A stretch of DNA of 64,000 bases from Oopsacas minuta (taxonomy: Eukaryota > Porifera > Hexactinellida > Lyssacinosida > Leucopsacidae), in the NCBI GenBank assembly GCA_024704765.1, contig JAKMXF010000314.1, forward strand, positions 343,418 through 407,417, in the 5' to 3' direction. A program made the translations under genes and the position numbers. Below the pieces are notes generated by a model that saw nothing but the letters and a program-made list of their open reading frames with translations, did not search any database and was not told the origin of the DNA. Of the stretch, positions 44,131 through 54,640 are shown piece by piece; position 1 is the stretch's first letter, and the number at the start of each line of letters is the position of its first letter.

Positions 44131-45868
44131 ATACCTATGGAGGACCACAGCCAAATGATTCTCCCAAATTTCATACCTGGTAAACATTCATTGAAAGATT
44201 ATTGGGACAGCCTAAAACATATAGGACTAATCTCATTAAAGCGAAATTAAATAATCATAATATTTTGATGTTAGGTGTGGGGTATTTCCCAGTGTATTGA
44301 AATTGCTTCCCGGACACCCCACTTTCGGAAGTTCACTGTTTAGATTTTCTGAACTAGAAAGGTTTTACTATAGAATCAATGCCATATATTTTTTTATAAC
44401 AGGCATCCATACGCCCCGAATGCTTTTTTGGTGAGAATATATTTTTTGAGAGACTAATGATATTAATGTTGTATTATTCATATATTAATAATCATCTTAA
44501 AGTAGTGGAGAACGGCATCATAATCAATATCAATAATACTCTATTGTTAGTAATTAATATGAGCAAGTAATCAATTGCTAATCATTTCCCATAGATGCAC
44601 GAAAGGCGAGTGAATTTGTTTGTGCCTTGAAATTAGTCGCAAAAGAATCCTTAAATTGTGAAAATTCAAACCATGGGCCTGCTTGCATAAAATTCACGGG
44701 CGTCGGGCCGCACCTTAGAATATAATTGGGAATCAAAATTAAGTTACAGATCATATAGAAGACATGACTCTATGCCAGGGTTTCCCAACCTTTGGGCATA
44801 TAAACAAACTTGGTTATACTGTTGTCATAGAGACCACGGTGTAGCTAAGTTTGGTTATAAATTATATTTATTTTTGGTCAAGTTCCACGACCATTTTCAC
44901 CAAATATCAAACTTGACTAAACATGGCCAAATGTGACCTTGACCAAATATGTCGACATGGGTATGGTCATATCCAAAAAATTCTAAAATGTGTGGCCTTA
45001 GCCTATGAGAATTTGAAAAACCATGCTTAGGGTCCGAATACACGCCCCCCGCTTATCAACTTTCGAATATTGACTCGAAATCTTTAATCAACCACATCAT
45101 GTTACTGGTTGTTTCGTGACTATCCATATTCTATGGAATATCTATACACCTATTCCCCCTGTTCATTCGTAACCCCTAGAGTATTTAAACCAATTTTATT
45201 ATTAAATGGCAAACTAAAATCTGTTAGTTTATCTGTGTGTCCTTAAGTTCGTTATTAAGCAGAGGATTAATGGGATGTCATATTGAATTCGAATTTTTCA
45301 ATTCTGAGATGTCGCATAACTATGTATTTATCGTGTTTACCACGAAAGGAAACATATGTTGGATCTGTTTTCATACTTTTGAATTAATCATCTGCAGGGC
45401 ACCCAAGAGGATTGTCGGGCCTCAGGGCAATAGTCTTCTCAAGCTCCCTCGAAAGATTTTTGATTCATATTTGAACACAATTCTATTATTTTTTGTATGT
45501 ATTGATTATCTAAGCCCCAGATTATGTAATAATAATTTTAGCGCTGCTCCTAAGTGAGATGCCCCATTGGCATGGACGACTTCCGTCATTGCGTCTTGCG
45601 AAATCTACCCGACCGATTTACATGAAAATTGGCACGTGGATACATTTTGGGGCGTAGATGTGCACCTCGGGTGTGAAAAACTTGATTTGTAAAGTGAATG
45701 TTTTTCCACCTTTTTGGTGGGTAAAGTTAGGTCATTCAGATTGGAGGCTTTCACGATGTGATATACACTTCATTTCTATTGGTTCTACTGGATATGCAAT
45801 TACCTTTTCACTGTAATGCATATATATTGAATGTATCTTACAATTCTATTAGTTGTTGAGGTGTCTCA
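44131..45868. other. Repeat-rich intergenic stretch
   Basis: No gene. Holds the hAT-like MITE at 44776-45026 and, at about 45210-45720, sequence with the look of a LINE or Helitron tail (TTTATCTGTGTGTCC, GACCGATTTACATGAAAATT, GGCACGTGG). The plus frame 45237-45557 has no recognisable domain. Confidence 0.35.
44776..45026. mobile_element. hAT-like MITE (CAGGGTTTCCCAA)
   Basis: Left CAGGGTTTCCCAACC and right, inverted, GCATGGTTTTTCAAAT. Inside are GACCAAATAT / TTGGTCAAG words. Tips are imperfect and no 8-base duplication is clear; family assignment rests on the CAGGGTT..CAA tip. Confidence 0.4.
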
Positions 45869-46098
45869 GATGTAGATATAATTGATTGATCATATTTCAC
45901 ACCATTTGGCCAACAATTCAAATCATGCTATATATTTCGCCTCAAGGGTTAGACATGGGTCATTGAGATACTAGGATAAAACATGATATTATATAATAGG
46001 GCACAAATAGTTGAGATGTCAAGATGGGGAACACAGGCAAAGAATTAACACTACTCGCTAGATATAGTTTATTAACCTGTAATCTTGCTCAGACACAG
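45869..46098 (+). repeat. Dispersed 235-bp repeat, copy 2
   Basis: Partner of 26578-26815, same orientation, 19 kb away. It shares ATTGATTGATCATATTT, TTTCGCCTCAA, GAGATACTAGGA, GAACACAGGCAAAGAAT and TCTTGCTCAGACA. Similarity stops on both sides, so these are two insertions or two pieces of a larger unit. Confidence 0.65.
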
Positions 46099-46130
46099 GA
46101 ACCCGAAATTAATCCAGGTATCTACACTGG

Positions 46131-46392
46131 GGAGGGTCGTAGCCACTGGTCAGGTTAGTCAGGTTTCAACCTGACCACTTTTGGTGACTGAATTTCCCTA
46201 ATATGACACCACTCGCTCAGATTGGTTAGGTTAACCTGACCACTCAGTCAGAGTTTCAACCCGACCGATTTTGCTAGCAAATTTCCAAGATTTCATCAAC
46301 TGGTGCAGTTATATAAGTTAACGTGACCACTTTGTCTTCTTTGTGCTGTATTCAACCAGACCACTTGTATTTTCATGGCTACGGCCCTGTGT
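46131..46392. mobile_element. Putative hAT-like MITE rich in CTGACCACT
   Basis: Ends GGTCGTAGCCACTGG on the left and TCATGGCTACGGCCCTGTG on the right, inverted with mismatches (CAGGGCCGTAGCC-type tip). Inside, CCTGACCACTTTT / GGTCAGGTT words recur at least six times. Similar words occur at 42165-42260. Confidence 0.45.
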
Positions 46393-46916
46393 GGGGGTCA
46401 GGGAGGGGCGTAGCTCCCTCTTGACAAAGAACAGATAAATGACCTGAGATGCATTCTCAATCTGTCCACTCAACCAGTTTTATCCAATAAAAAGATATGC
46501 TCGTGTACAATATCCTAAATATGTGATTGAACAAGTATGCATGCATGCAAACAATTTGAAACAATTCGATCTTTATTTCAACGCTAAAATTTACATATTT
46601 ATCCATTTATTCTATCACTTGCGACATAGTCCATGTGATCCCTCGCCATTTCCGGGTCCCCTAGCATCCCATGCCCTAGGGCAATAGCGCCCCTCTTGGT
46701 GGTCCTGATCATTTCTAAATTTGGGGTAATCAATTATACTGAATCTAAATTTCTCATTTTGTAAATTATTGTTGTTTTTATGAATATACTACCGCGCTTC
46801 GTTTGTTTACACACAGGTCGCTGAGTGAGCTTAGTGCCTCTGGTTAGCTTAAGTATTTAACAGCTAAATTTCTTAATGTTTTTGTTGTAATCCTGGAGTA
46901 TAGCGTCTGAGTGTTG
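46393..46916. other. Intergenic stretch without gene
   Basis: A GC-richer patch at 46630-46710 (CCGGGTCCCCTAGC, CCCATGCCCTAGGGC) looks like a MITE end. Nothing else. Confidence 0.35.
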
Positions 46917-47418
46917 CAGTGTATTAGAGAATTTAGTGTGTCTCGAGATCCTTAAATCGCTAGCATATCGGGAACAATCCAGTGAATTAGGAACCCCTTA
47001 CAAAAATTCTTACACTAATAGGCCATATATTGCTCGTTGGCCCAAATTTTTTACTATATTGGTTATCAGCTCACCCCCGCACGCCTACACAGGCCTCAGA
47101 ATAAGTCAAGTACTAGCTCTAAGATCCCGGGGTATAGGGGATAGGACAGAATACACATTGAGTCTAGTTTTACACTTAGGATGATATATTTGGGAGGTTA
47201 CCACGACATCACGTCCCATACTATAGGCGTCTACATTTTCCGGGACACTGATGCGACGCCATGTCATTTCCAGGAATATAGGCACACCCTGGGAGTAAAC
47301 ACATTTGATGGTCCACATGTTTATGAGTTTCTATTACATTAAAGATGCATTGTGTGTAGGCGTAGAAAGGAATTAATCTCAGTGTGTACTCGTGCACACT
47401 AACTTCTCTAATACACTG
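46917..47418. mobile_element. Long-TIR element, CAGTGTATTAG family, copy 2
   Basis: Tips CAGTGTATTAGAGAATTTAG and, inverted, CAGTGTATTAGAGAAGTTAG match for 25 of about 26 bases, then diverge; GTGTG/CACAC words follow. The same tip opens the element at 13647. 502 bases, no coding capacity, no clear target duplication. Confidence 0.65.
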
Positions 47419-50015
47419 CTTTCATAATACTCAGCATAATGTAACCAGATTACTAACCAAAAAGCCACGTAGTATTACCACAAAAGACCTTTAAATGGGA
47501 ATTTGACTATGGATGATGTAAATTTCCACAAAATATTACCTTGAGGTACGTAGTGTCGAGTATACCCATTCGCGTACGACCAAAAGCATCAAGAGATTTT
47601 AGTTGTTTAATACTAAAGCTGACCGGGGGTACTAAGCTGTCGAGTAGCGACTTAGCAAGTGAACAGCACTAGTATGCTATTTATCCTCAATTAATTCTCC
47701 TAAAATATAAAACCATATTACTATAATTTTAACGAATTCAATACTATTTTCATACAACTATGTAATAACTAAAATGTTCCAGTCAATAAGTTGGTAGTGC
47801 AACTAGGAACTCTGGGTCATGTTTCTTATCAATCAACTAAATCATTAGTCGTTAGATTATGAACGCCGCTTTTGCCCCATTTGCTAGAAGGCTTTAATTC
47901 GAAGATAATACCTGAAATCATAGTAGGAAAGTTGAGATAAATTATTTGAAATCAATCCAGGATAAATTTCGTCTAATATATCTAACATAAACGAGTACAT
48001 TAGTAAGTCAAATATACATATGGACAAACGTGGGGTAGAGACATCGAAATATTTTCTACAGCTCTATTTTTAAACACAAATATTTGGGGTGCTACACAGA
48101 TGAAGAATATATGGCTGTTCAACTCAGGAAAAGTTTAATTAATCAAATCACAAGGATGAAAAATTACAAAATCTATTTATATCTTTAAAAATTATTCAAA
48201 GATCAAAAACAAATTTTATTATCATTATGTACATTTAAGCATCCATAAACTTCGAATGAATTAATATTTAAACTCATATTATGGTTTTACCATTCAGCGT
48301 TATTTTTCAGTTATTTCTTTGCAATAGTAGTTTGAATTCCAGCCACTCCATTAGAAATGAAACTCTATTAATAACCTCAGGATTGTGGTCAATTTCCTCC
48401 AACAATAGGTCACAACGATTGAATGAATAGTTTACGTCGTTTCTTATGTTAGTATGTTTTATTACCAATAAAATCTCGACAAGCATTGACAATCCTGGCT
48501 CGATCCCTTCAGGGCAGAATCTTATCCCGGTCCATTACTCGCTATACTGATATTCCTGTATTAATATTACGTGCAAAATGTCAATAATTGCAAATCTTCG
48601 ATAAATCTTTATGTTCTATTTTTGAAATTATTTTTCAACCTATTGGGGATTTTTGGTAAGAATAGGTTATTTTACAGGGGCTTTAATTGCAGATTTAATG
48701 GAAATAGGTATTAACTTACTACTTACCTATACGGAATGTATTATTGATGTATAGCCAATCGGTAGTTGCGAGTTGAGATCGCAACTATCAAAATTGAAGT
48801 AGGAAGGTAGATTAATATAGTGATTATATAATAAGTAAATGAAGAATACTTTTTGCTAGAATATTATTTTCAACAAAATTAAGTGTATATGTCAATGTTT
48901 AAGTTCTAACTATCATGAGCATAATTAATCGAACAATTTAGCAGCTAAAATTCAATAAATTTGAATCTTTCAATTACGTATTAACTAAGGCCATGTAAAG
49001 TAATATACTTGTTTCTCACGAAACCCTCATTCGAAAAGCTACAGACAATGCTACGTTTGTGTACATATATTTAGTACTCAAAAGGCCGCGCGGAGACCAC
49101 ACAAACGTAGCACTAGCTTTGTACAAGTATGACATTAGTGAAATAGTGAGCTAAAATCCATAATCATAGCTATTTTCTTAACTACACCATTCACCCGATA
49201 GATATCTGTTTTAAATACCCAATTTTATCTCCTACGCACTTACTCCCCGTCAAGTCCCGTATTTTAGGCGACTGCATCACACTGGACCGTCCTCTCAGGT
49301 TCCGGAAATTTGTAACCGAAATTATATGTTTCAGTATTTTCTTCCACTCACTTAGATAATCAGATAATTAGCATTGTCTCAGATCACTTCAGGTGGTTCG
49401 AGTATTGAAGGAAATGTTCTCAGAGAGCCTGGTGACATATCCAGATCTGATTCGACAGATTCAGAAAATTGGATTTCTCTTGTGCCGCCCTGGATACTAC
49501 CTCGCCTATAGGCTCATATCTATCGGAACCCACCACTTTATTACAGCAGTTAGTACAACTTCTCCAGGGTTCTCAAGATCATTCTTCTCTCTTGGATTGT
49601 CACATATAACATTTCAACAAGAAGAACCCGCTAGCATTTCTAGATGTAAGGGACCCGGCCGCCCACGAAAGCGCTTCTACGGAAATATGTGTATAGCTTC
49701 CAGGCCTAAACCTACAGATGTGCCCAGGGCCGGATTAAGGTCTTCGTAGGCCCTTCAGTTACCAAGCGGGAATAAATTTTGCGAATCATAATCACACATG
49801 TGCGATTATGATTTTCAGTCCCGGGATCCCTAGATCATCCTCATAAATTTCATTCGTGATTGCATACTGTATGAAAGTCGTAACCGGGTTTGAACATGAA
49901 GTCAAACTAGATCCCAGGATTCTAATCCTTAGGTGCTTATCGATTAATCAGTTACTATTTTAATATGCCAAATGGTGATGGGATTACGCGTGACTAGTTG
50001 ATCTATTCTCCATCA
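47419..50015. other. Intergenic stretch; one strong inverted repeat, no gene
   Basis: No recognisable coding sequence. Contains the inverted repeat at 49049-49112 and, at 49723-49740, CAGGGCCGGATTAAGG, a hAT-type tip that marks one end of an element whose other end I cannot place. The plus frame 49393-49749 runs into that tip and is not protein-like. Confidence 0.35.
49049..49112. repeat. Perfect 14-bp inverted repeat in a small fold-back unit
   Basis: TGCTACGTTTGTGT at 49049-49062 and its exact reverse complement at 49099-49112. Further out, ATACTTGT (49000) and ACAAGTAT (49123) also pair, so the unit from about 48998 to 49135 may be a MITE. Confidence 0.5.
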
Positions 50016-51360
50016 AATGAAAACGTGTTTTGTTTTGTGTGCAAGCTTTTTTCTAGTGACGGAAAATTAATACAATTATAACTAGATTTGATGATTGAGA
50101 AATTTCATTGTCAGATTAGCCTCGCATGAACATTCAAATGACCACTATCTAACAAATAATAGAATTGATAACGAGCTGGAAAATGTCAGACAAAAGGCAT
50201 TTCATACTGGTCTGAGGTTCTTAAAAGAATTGTAACTGTTGTAATATTTCTTTCTAAACAAGGTTTAGGTTTTAGAGGTGACAATGAAATCGTTGGCAGT
50301 CAAAACAATGGGAATTTTCTTGGGTGCATCGAATTATTGGCTGAATTTGATCCCTTTCTTCACGAACGTGTTGAAAAATTCAAAAACCCTGGAAAGGGAC
50401 AAGTGTGCTACCTATCTTCAACTATTTGTGATAAACATATAACTAATTTGGGACTATAAGTTAAGGAAAATTATTGAAGAAATCATAGATTCTAAGTACT
50501 CATAGTAAATATTGATTAAATACCTGATTTTGGTCACATTGATCAACTTACCATAATATTCGGCATGTGCTCTCTGATGGTATTGTTGTGTAAAATTTTC
50601 TAGAATTCCTTCCTTTTGAGAAGCATGATGGCAAGTACCTCTTTGATGCATGAATTAAGTTTCTCCTATAAAATGGAATAGATATTTCATGGTACAGATC
50701 ACAATCTTATGATAATTCAAGCAATATGAATGGGATATACTCTGGGGTACAAACAAGATTCAGAGAAATCAATAAATTTGCAGAATGATTGTCGTGTGCA
50801 GCCCATAAGCTAAATCTGATCCTACCAGATTTATGTTGCTCTGGAAGCTTGTAAGGAGGCTGGAAACTTCTTTGGAGCTTCGCAATCTATATGCAATTTC
50901 TTTTCGGTTTCACATAAAAGATGGAGTATACTAACTCGAAATCTTGAAAACAAGGCATATGTGGTTCAGAGTGTGTCTGAATCACGATGGTTTGCAAGAA
51001 GTGTCCGCTATGAGAACCCTATTTAAGAACAACTCAGGGATTAAACAAAGTCTCATGAATTTTCTGAACGTTTGGAACCTCCTTCATCTGTTTATGAAGC
51101 TAAATCTCTTGCGAAAAAACTTAACACATTTGAAACTGTTTTAATGTGCACTATATGGAACGGCCTGCTACAAAACATAAATATAGTTAATAAAACTGTT
51201 CAAAAACCCGGAATTGAATTGGGTACAGTCGTTAGGTTGTATGACGGTCTTCTAACACACTTTTAAGAAATCCGTAATCAATTTCACAGTTTTGAAATGA
51301 AGGCAAAAGAATTTTCAGAAAGCGACTCCAAGTCCTCACGCAAACGTGTAGGGAAAATAT
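50016..51360 (+). pseudogene. hAT transposase remnant (ZMYM1-like), shifted and partly deleted
   Basis: Plus strand: YSPSNENVFCFVCKLFSSD (TTF-type zinc finger) near 50005-50065. After a deletion comes YWSEVLKRIVTVVIFLSKQG and GLGFRGDNEIVGSQNNGNFL with IELLAEFDPFL at 50200-50380. A second deletion follows, then QSYDNSSNMNGIYSGVQTRF at 50700-50770 and CAAHKLNLI near 50805, then GASQSICNFFS near 50880 and KTVQKPGIELGTVVRLYDGL near 51200. The SYDNASNMSG and CAAH.LNL motifs are diagnostic of this hAT branch. Stops and shifts are frequent. The catalytic segment with the first Asp is deleted. Same family as the copy at 1-1071. Confidence 0.8.
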
Positions 51361-52136
51361 TTTGATGAAGGTTCTAATGATGGAACAGACCACACATGCT
51401 TAGCAGCATCAGGCATAGCAGTTGTTACTGCAGTAGATGTAACAACTTCTAAACGGTTTCGGTATGGAGATGTCATGCTTTGAAGTGATGCAGGCATTTC
51501 AAATATTGTTGAGATTTTGTGTAGATTATGACAAGACATACAGATTGTGTAAACAGCCATTACAGACTCATTGTAACCTAATTCATATCGTTGGTTGAAA
51601 ACGGCACGTTGATACAGTCATGGTCGCTAGGTATATCGAGATAGCGTGAGGAAATGAATGTAGCGCATTTGACCTGAAGAATGTCTGCCACCCATGAATC
51701 CATTTTTCTTCTTATAGGGCAAGACTGCCAATACATTAACTGCATGTAAAGGTAGACAATACTTCTGCAAGGATGCCTACATCAAGGACTCTAATTCGTT
51801 CCAGTTGCTTTGTGTGCATTTCTCTCTAAAACCCCTTGGGGTGTATGTAACGGTACAGTTTTAGAGGCGGTTTTCGGTAGAATTTTGCAATGTAGCCTCT
51901 GCGTGTGAGAAACTTTGTGTATTTGAGACTCCTTGATATAATGGCTTCGAGTAGTGTGTGGCTATCTGGTCTGGCACATCCAGGGTCAGATTATCCAATA
52001 GGCACAGTAAGTACTGATCCTAGGGCCTACGAAAGTCTGAAAAATTAATTATTGAATGACAATTATTGTTATAGAATCTCTAAACTATAAATTAGTATAT
52101 AGCATTCCCGAGATGATTATCTAATACACATAATTA
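51361..52136. other. Stretch between two hAT remnants
   Basis: No coding sequence recognised in either strand; no repeats stand out. Confidence 0.35.
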
Positions 52137-52400
52137 TTACTGAACATATACTTTACCGCTTTGATTCCAAGCAAAATCTCTGATTACTACATCAGTACCT
52201 AACTTCCGAAGCATATCACTCTCTATTGAAAGTAAAGAGAGAGAAGACAGCCGTTCTTGGCCCATAGTTGACCTTAACCAATTTTTAAGGTACTTGACTA
52301 TGAGATCATGAGTCGTCTGCGAGAAGTGCGCTGTCTGGACCGAGGAGAAGCAGAAAGATAGAGCGGTCGAGAACAAAGAGTGGTTGGAGCGTTATGAGCC
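52137..52400 (-). pseudogene. hAT dimerisation-domain fragment (ZMYM1-like)
   Basis: Minus strand: KYLKNWLRSTMGQERLSSLS followed by LLSIESDMLRKLGTDVVIRD and FAW. This is the KN(Y/W)LRSTM.Q.RL..L..L.IE pattern at the C-terminus of ZMYM1-like hAT transposases. The SER(S/A)FS motif that should precede it is lost. It lies in the opposite orientation to the remnant at 50016-51360, so it is a separate insertion or an inverted piece. Confidence 0.65.
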
Positions 52401-52439
52401 TAAACTGTAACATAAATTCCATCTGATCTTCTCAAAGTA

Positions 52440-53680
52440 TGGAGCCAGAAGCATCCAAAAGGTTTTGGGGCACTCCTTAGAGAAGAATCGCTTGATGTAC
52501 TCGGTGTTTGTCAGTGATGGAGATTGAAAAAGCTTCCAGCATGTGACAGACCTATATCCTTACCCTCTTGTGAGAAGAGTGTAAAACGCATGTAGTCAAG
52601 CGTCCGAAGAAAGCTTTGATAAAGAACACAAGAAGTATGAAAATCATACTCTTGTACAGTACGCACTATCTGATTGGCAGACAGATTATATCGCCGCAAA
52701 TTATTCTACTGTCATCTATCCACTTCATGGTTCAACAACAAACAAGTTGTGTTCGGGTCTCCGTTTACTAGTTGATCATGTGGTAGGAGATCATTAGGGC
52801 TGTCCTACTGGAGATAAATCATGGTGTCGGTGGAGAACCCATTAGGGTGTTCAGCACTTACTGCTTTGACAACCTTAAAACCAATTGATATCGAAAAGGT
52901 CAAAGAAGTATTCAATACTTATGCGACAGGAGAGTTCTGCACCACCTGACGTTAGGACTGACTCAGAATGCTAATGAATCCATGCATAACACTATATGGA
53001 GTCTCAGTACTAAAATCAAGTACGTATCACCTCAATCTATTAGAATGAGTACTGCTATCGCTGTCTAACATTCAACGAGAGGGAACTGTCACTATTCGAG
53101 ATCCTTAATGAACTTGACCCGTCTCCATCATGGAGGGCTTACTGTTCAATCTTGAAAAGATAATATTTATCTGAATACTACTGTTGTAACCAGAAGAAGT
53201 CTAATTTCCTGCGAAGAAGACGAAAAATGAGGTTATCTAAACAGCAGAGAGAGCGTCCTGCTAAGAGCAGAAGGCGGGACAAGCTCCAAAAGTGGGCAGT
53301 TTGGTGCTGAGAATGTTCCAGAGAAGAGTGTGAAAGAGCTCGAGGAGGGGCTGGATCAACACTAAGAAGACTTCGTGCTGTGAAGAGAGCATAGTATTTC
53401 TCCTCTTTCCACGCAGTCGTCTACTGGCTCATCCAGCAGTTCTGACGAGTCGGATACCCTGTGCTGCATATGCTAGCGAATCAGAACTTATAGAGGAGGG
53501 TAGAATCGGGATGAAGAATCAATCGCAAAGGGTACAGTGTGACTTCTGCGATGATTGGGTTCATTACTACTGTGATGATGTAGATGCGGAGACTGACTTG
53601 CTGGCTCTTTCTCCTTTGGCAAGTGTCTGTATTTCTATGTTTGATTCTTCTTTCTAGTAATCAAATTTTATATACTGATC
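52440..53680 (+). pseudogene. Mutator-like (MULE/Phantom-type) transposase remnant with PHD-like tail
   Basis: Plus strand: YSVFVSDGD-KSFQHVTD near 52500, matching the SDGD..(S/A)F region with the first acidic residue. Next come HKKYENHTLVQYALSDWQTD, CPTGDKSWCRW near 52800, LTQNANESMHNTIWSLSTKI near 52960-53020 and YVSPQSIRMSTAIAV. SDGD, C(P/D)..SWC.(W/Y) and (T)QN.NES.H..IW are the pattern of the Mutator-like transposase found in many animal repeats. Downstream, after a basic and a Ser-rich region, VQCDFCDDWVHYYCDD near 53540-53590 is the second half of a PHD finger (C..C..W.H..C). Frame changes are numerous, so it is inactive. Ends are not identified. Confidence 0.6.
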
Positions 53681-54640
53681 GAAGGTGCTGCTGAATTAAT
53701 TATATTTTGAAATCTCTTTCCAAGTTGCAACCTGTTTTCAACAGCTGGTTACAGTCAACTGTTTCAAAAGCCTCCAGGCAATGGATCAGTATACATTACC
53801 GGTACAATCCTGTATATTTTATTCAATATTTAGTACGTAACATATTTATCATTTTCATTTTTTTCTGTAAGAGCTTTTGTTTTGATAATTAGTTGATTCC
53901 ATATGTTTCGTTTATCTCTTTAGCAGCAAGGTACTATGGCCGAAATATTCCTACACTTAATTTTACTTTTTGCCTTACCTGGGCAAGTTGTTTCAAAAAT
54001 AGAGCCTTCTCAACGTTAGGTAATCACCGCAAAATTGACAATTTCCTCTCTGTGCTCGGCCAGTTCAAGATTTCTTACTCTGAGATTCTGAACATTTGAG
54101 GTTTACGCTAGGGAGTTAGTGAAGTCCCCCAGCTGGGGAGGGAAGATTGACCATATGTCCTCTCTTTTGAAACTGGGTTGTAGTCGCATTCCCATAGTTT
54201 CTCTATAATCTGAATAATCTCTGATATTCTGAGTTAGTGTCAAAAATGATCCCGCACTTATAACGATAGGCCTAGAAAATGGAAACTTTTCTTAAATCTC
54301 AAAGATTTCCTTCTCGATTTTAGAATTCTGTTCGATATTATATTTCTACTCGCTAGAAGGTGCATCAGTGTAATTAGAGATGCAGATGTCCATTAATAAC
54401 GTAAGTAACAAGTATCGTAGGAATTTTAGTCTCTGGTCCCCGAACATTGCTACTATCCGTTGTGGGACACCCAAGTCTCCAACTTACTTTGATTTTCGAA
54501 ACTGACCCTCTATAACTATTTAGAAGGTAAATATGTATTTTTGTCGCTCTACTAAGCTAAGAAGTTCAGCACTTTGGTGATTATCAGTAACGAACAAAGT
54601 ATGAAAATTTGGAGAGCACTCCAATCTATCCTTGGAAGCA
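53681..54640. other. Intergenic stretch without recognisable gene
   Basis: The plus frames 53707-53892 and 53893-54099 are short and unlike known families. Nothing else stands out up to the start of the hAT copy at 54641. Confidence 0.35.

Noticed and set aside
49393-49749. 118-codon plus-strand frame
   Set aside because: It runs into a hAT-type repeat tip and shows no protein family features.
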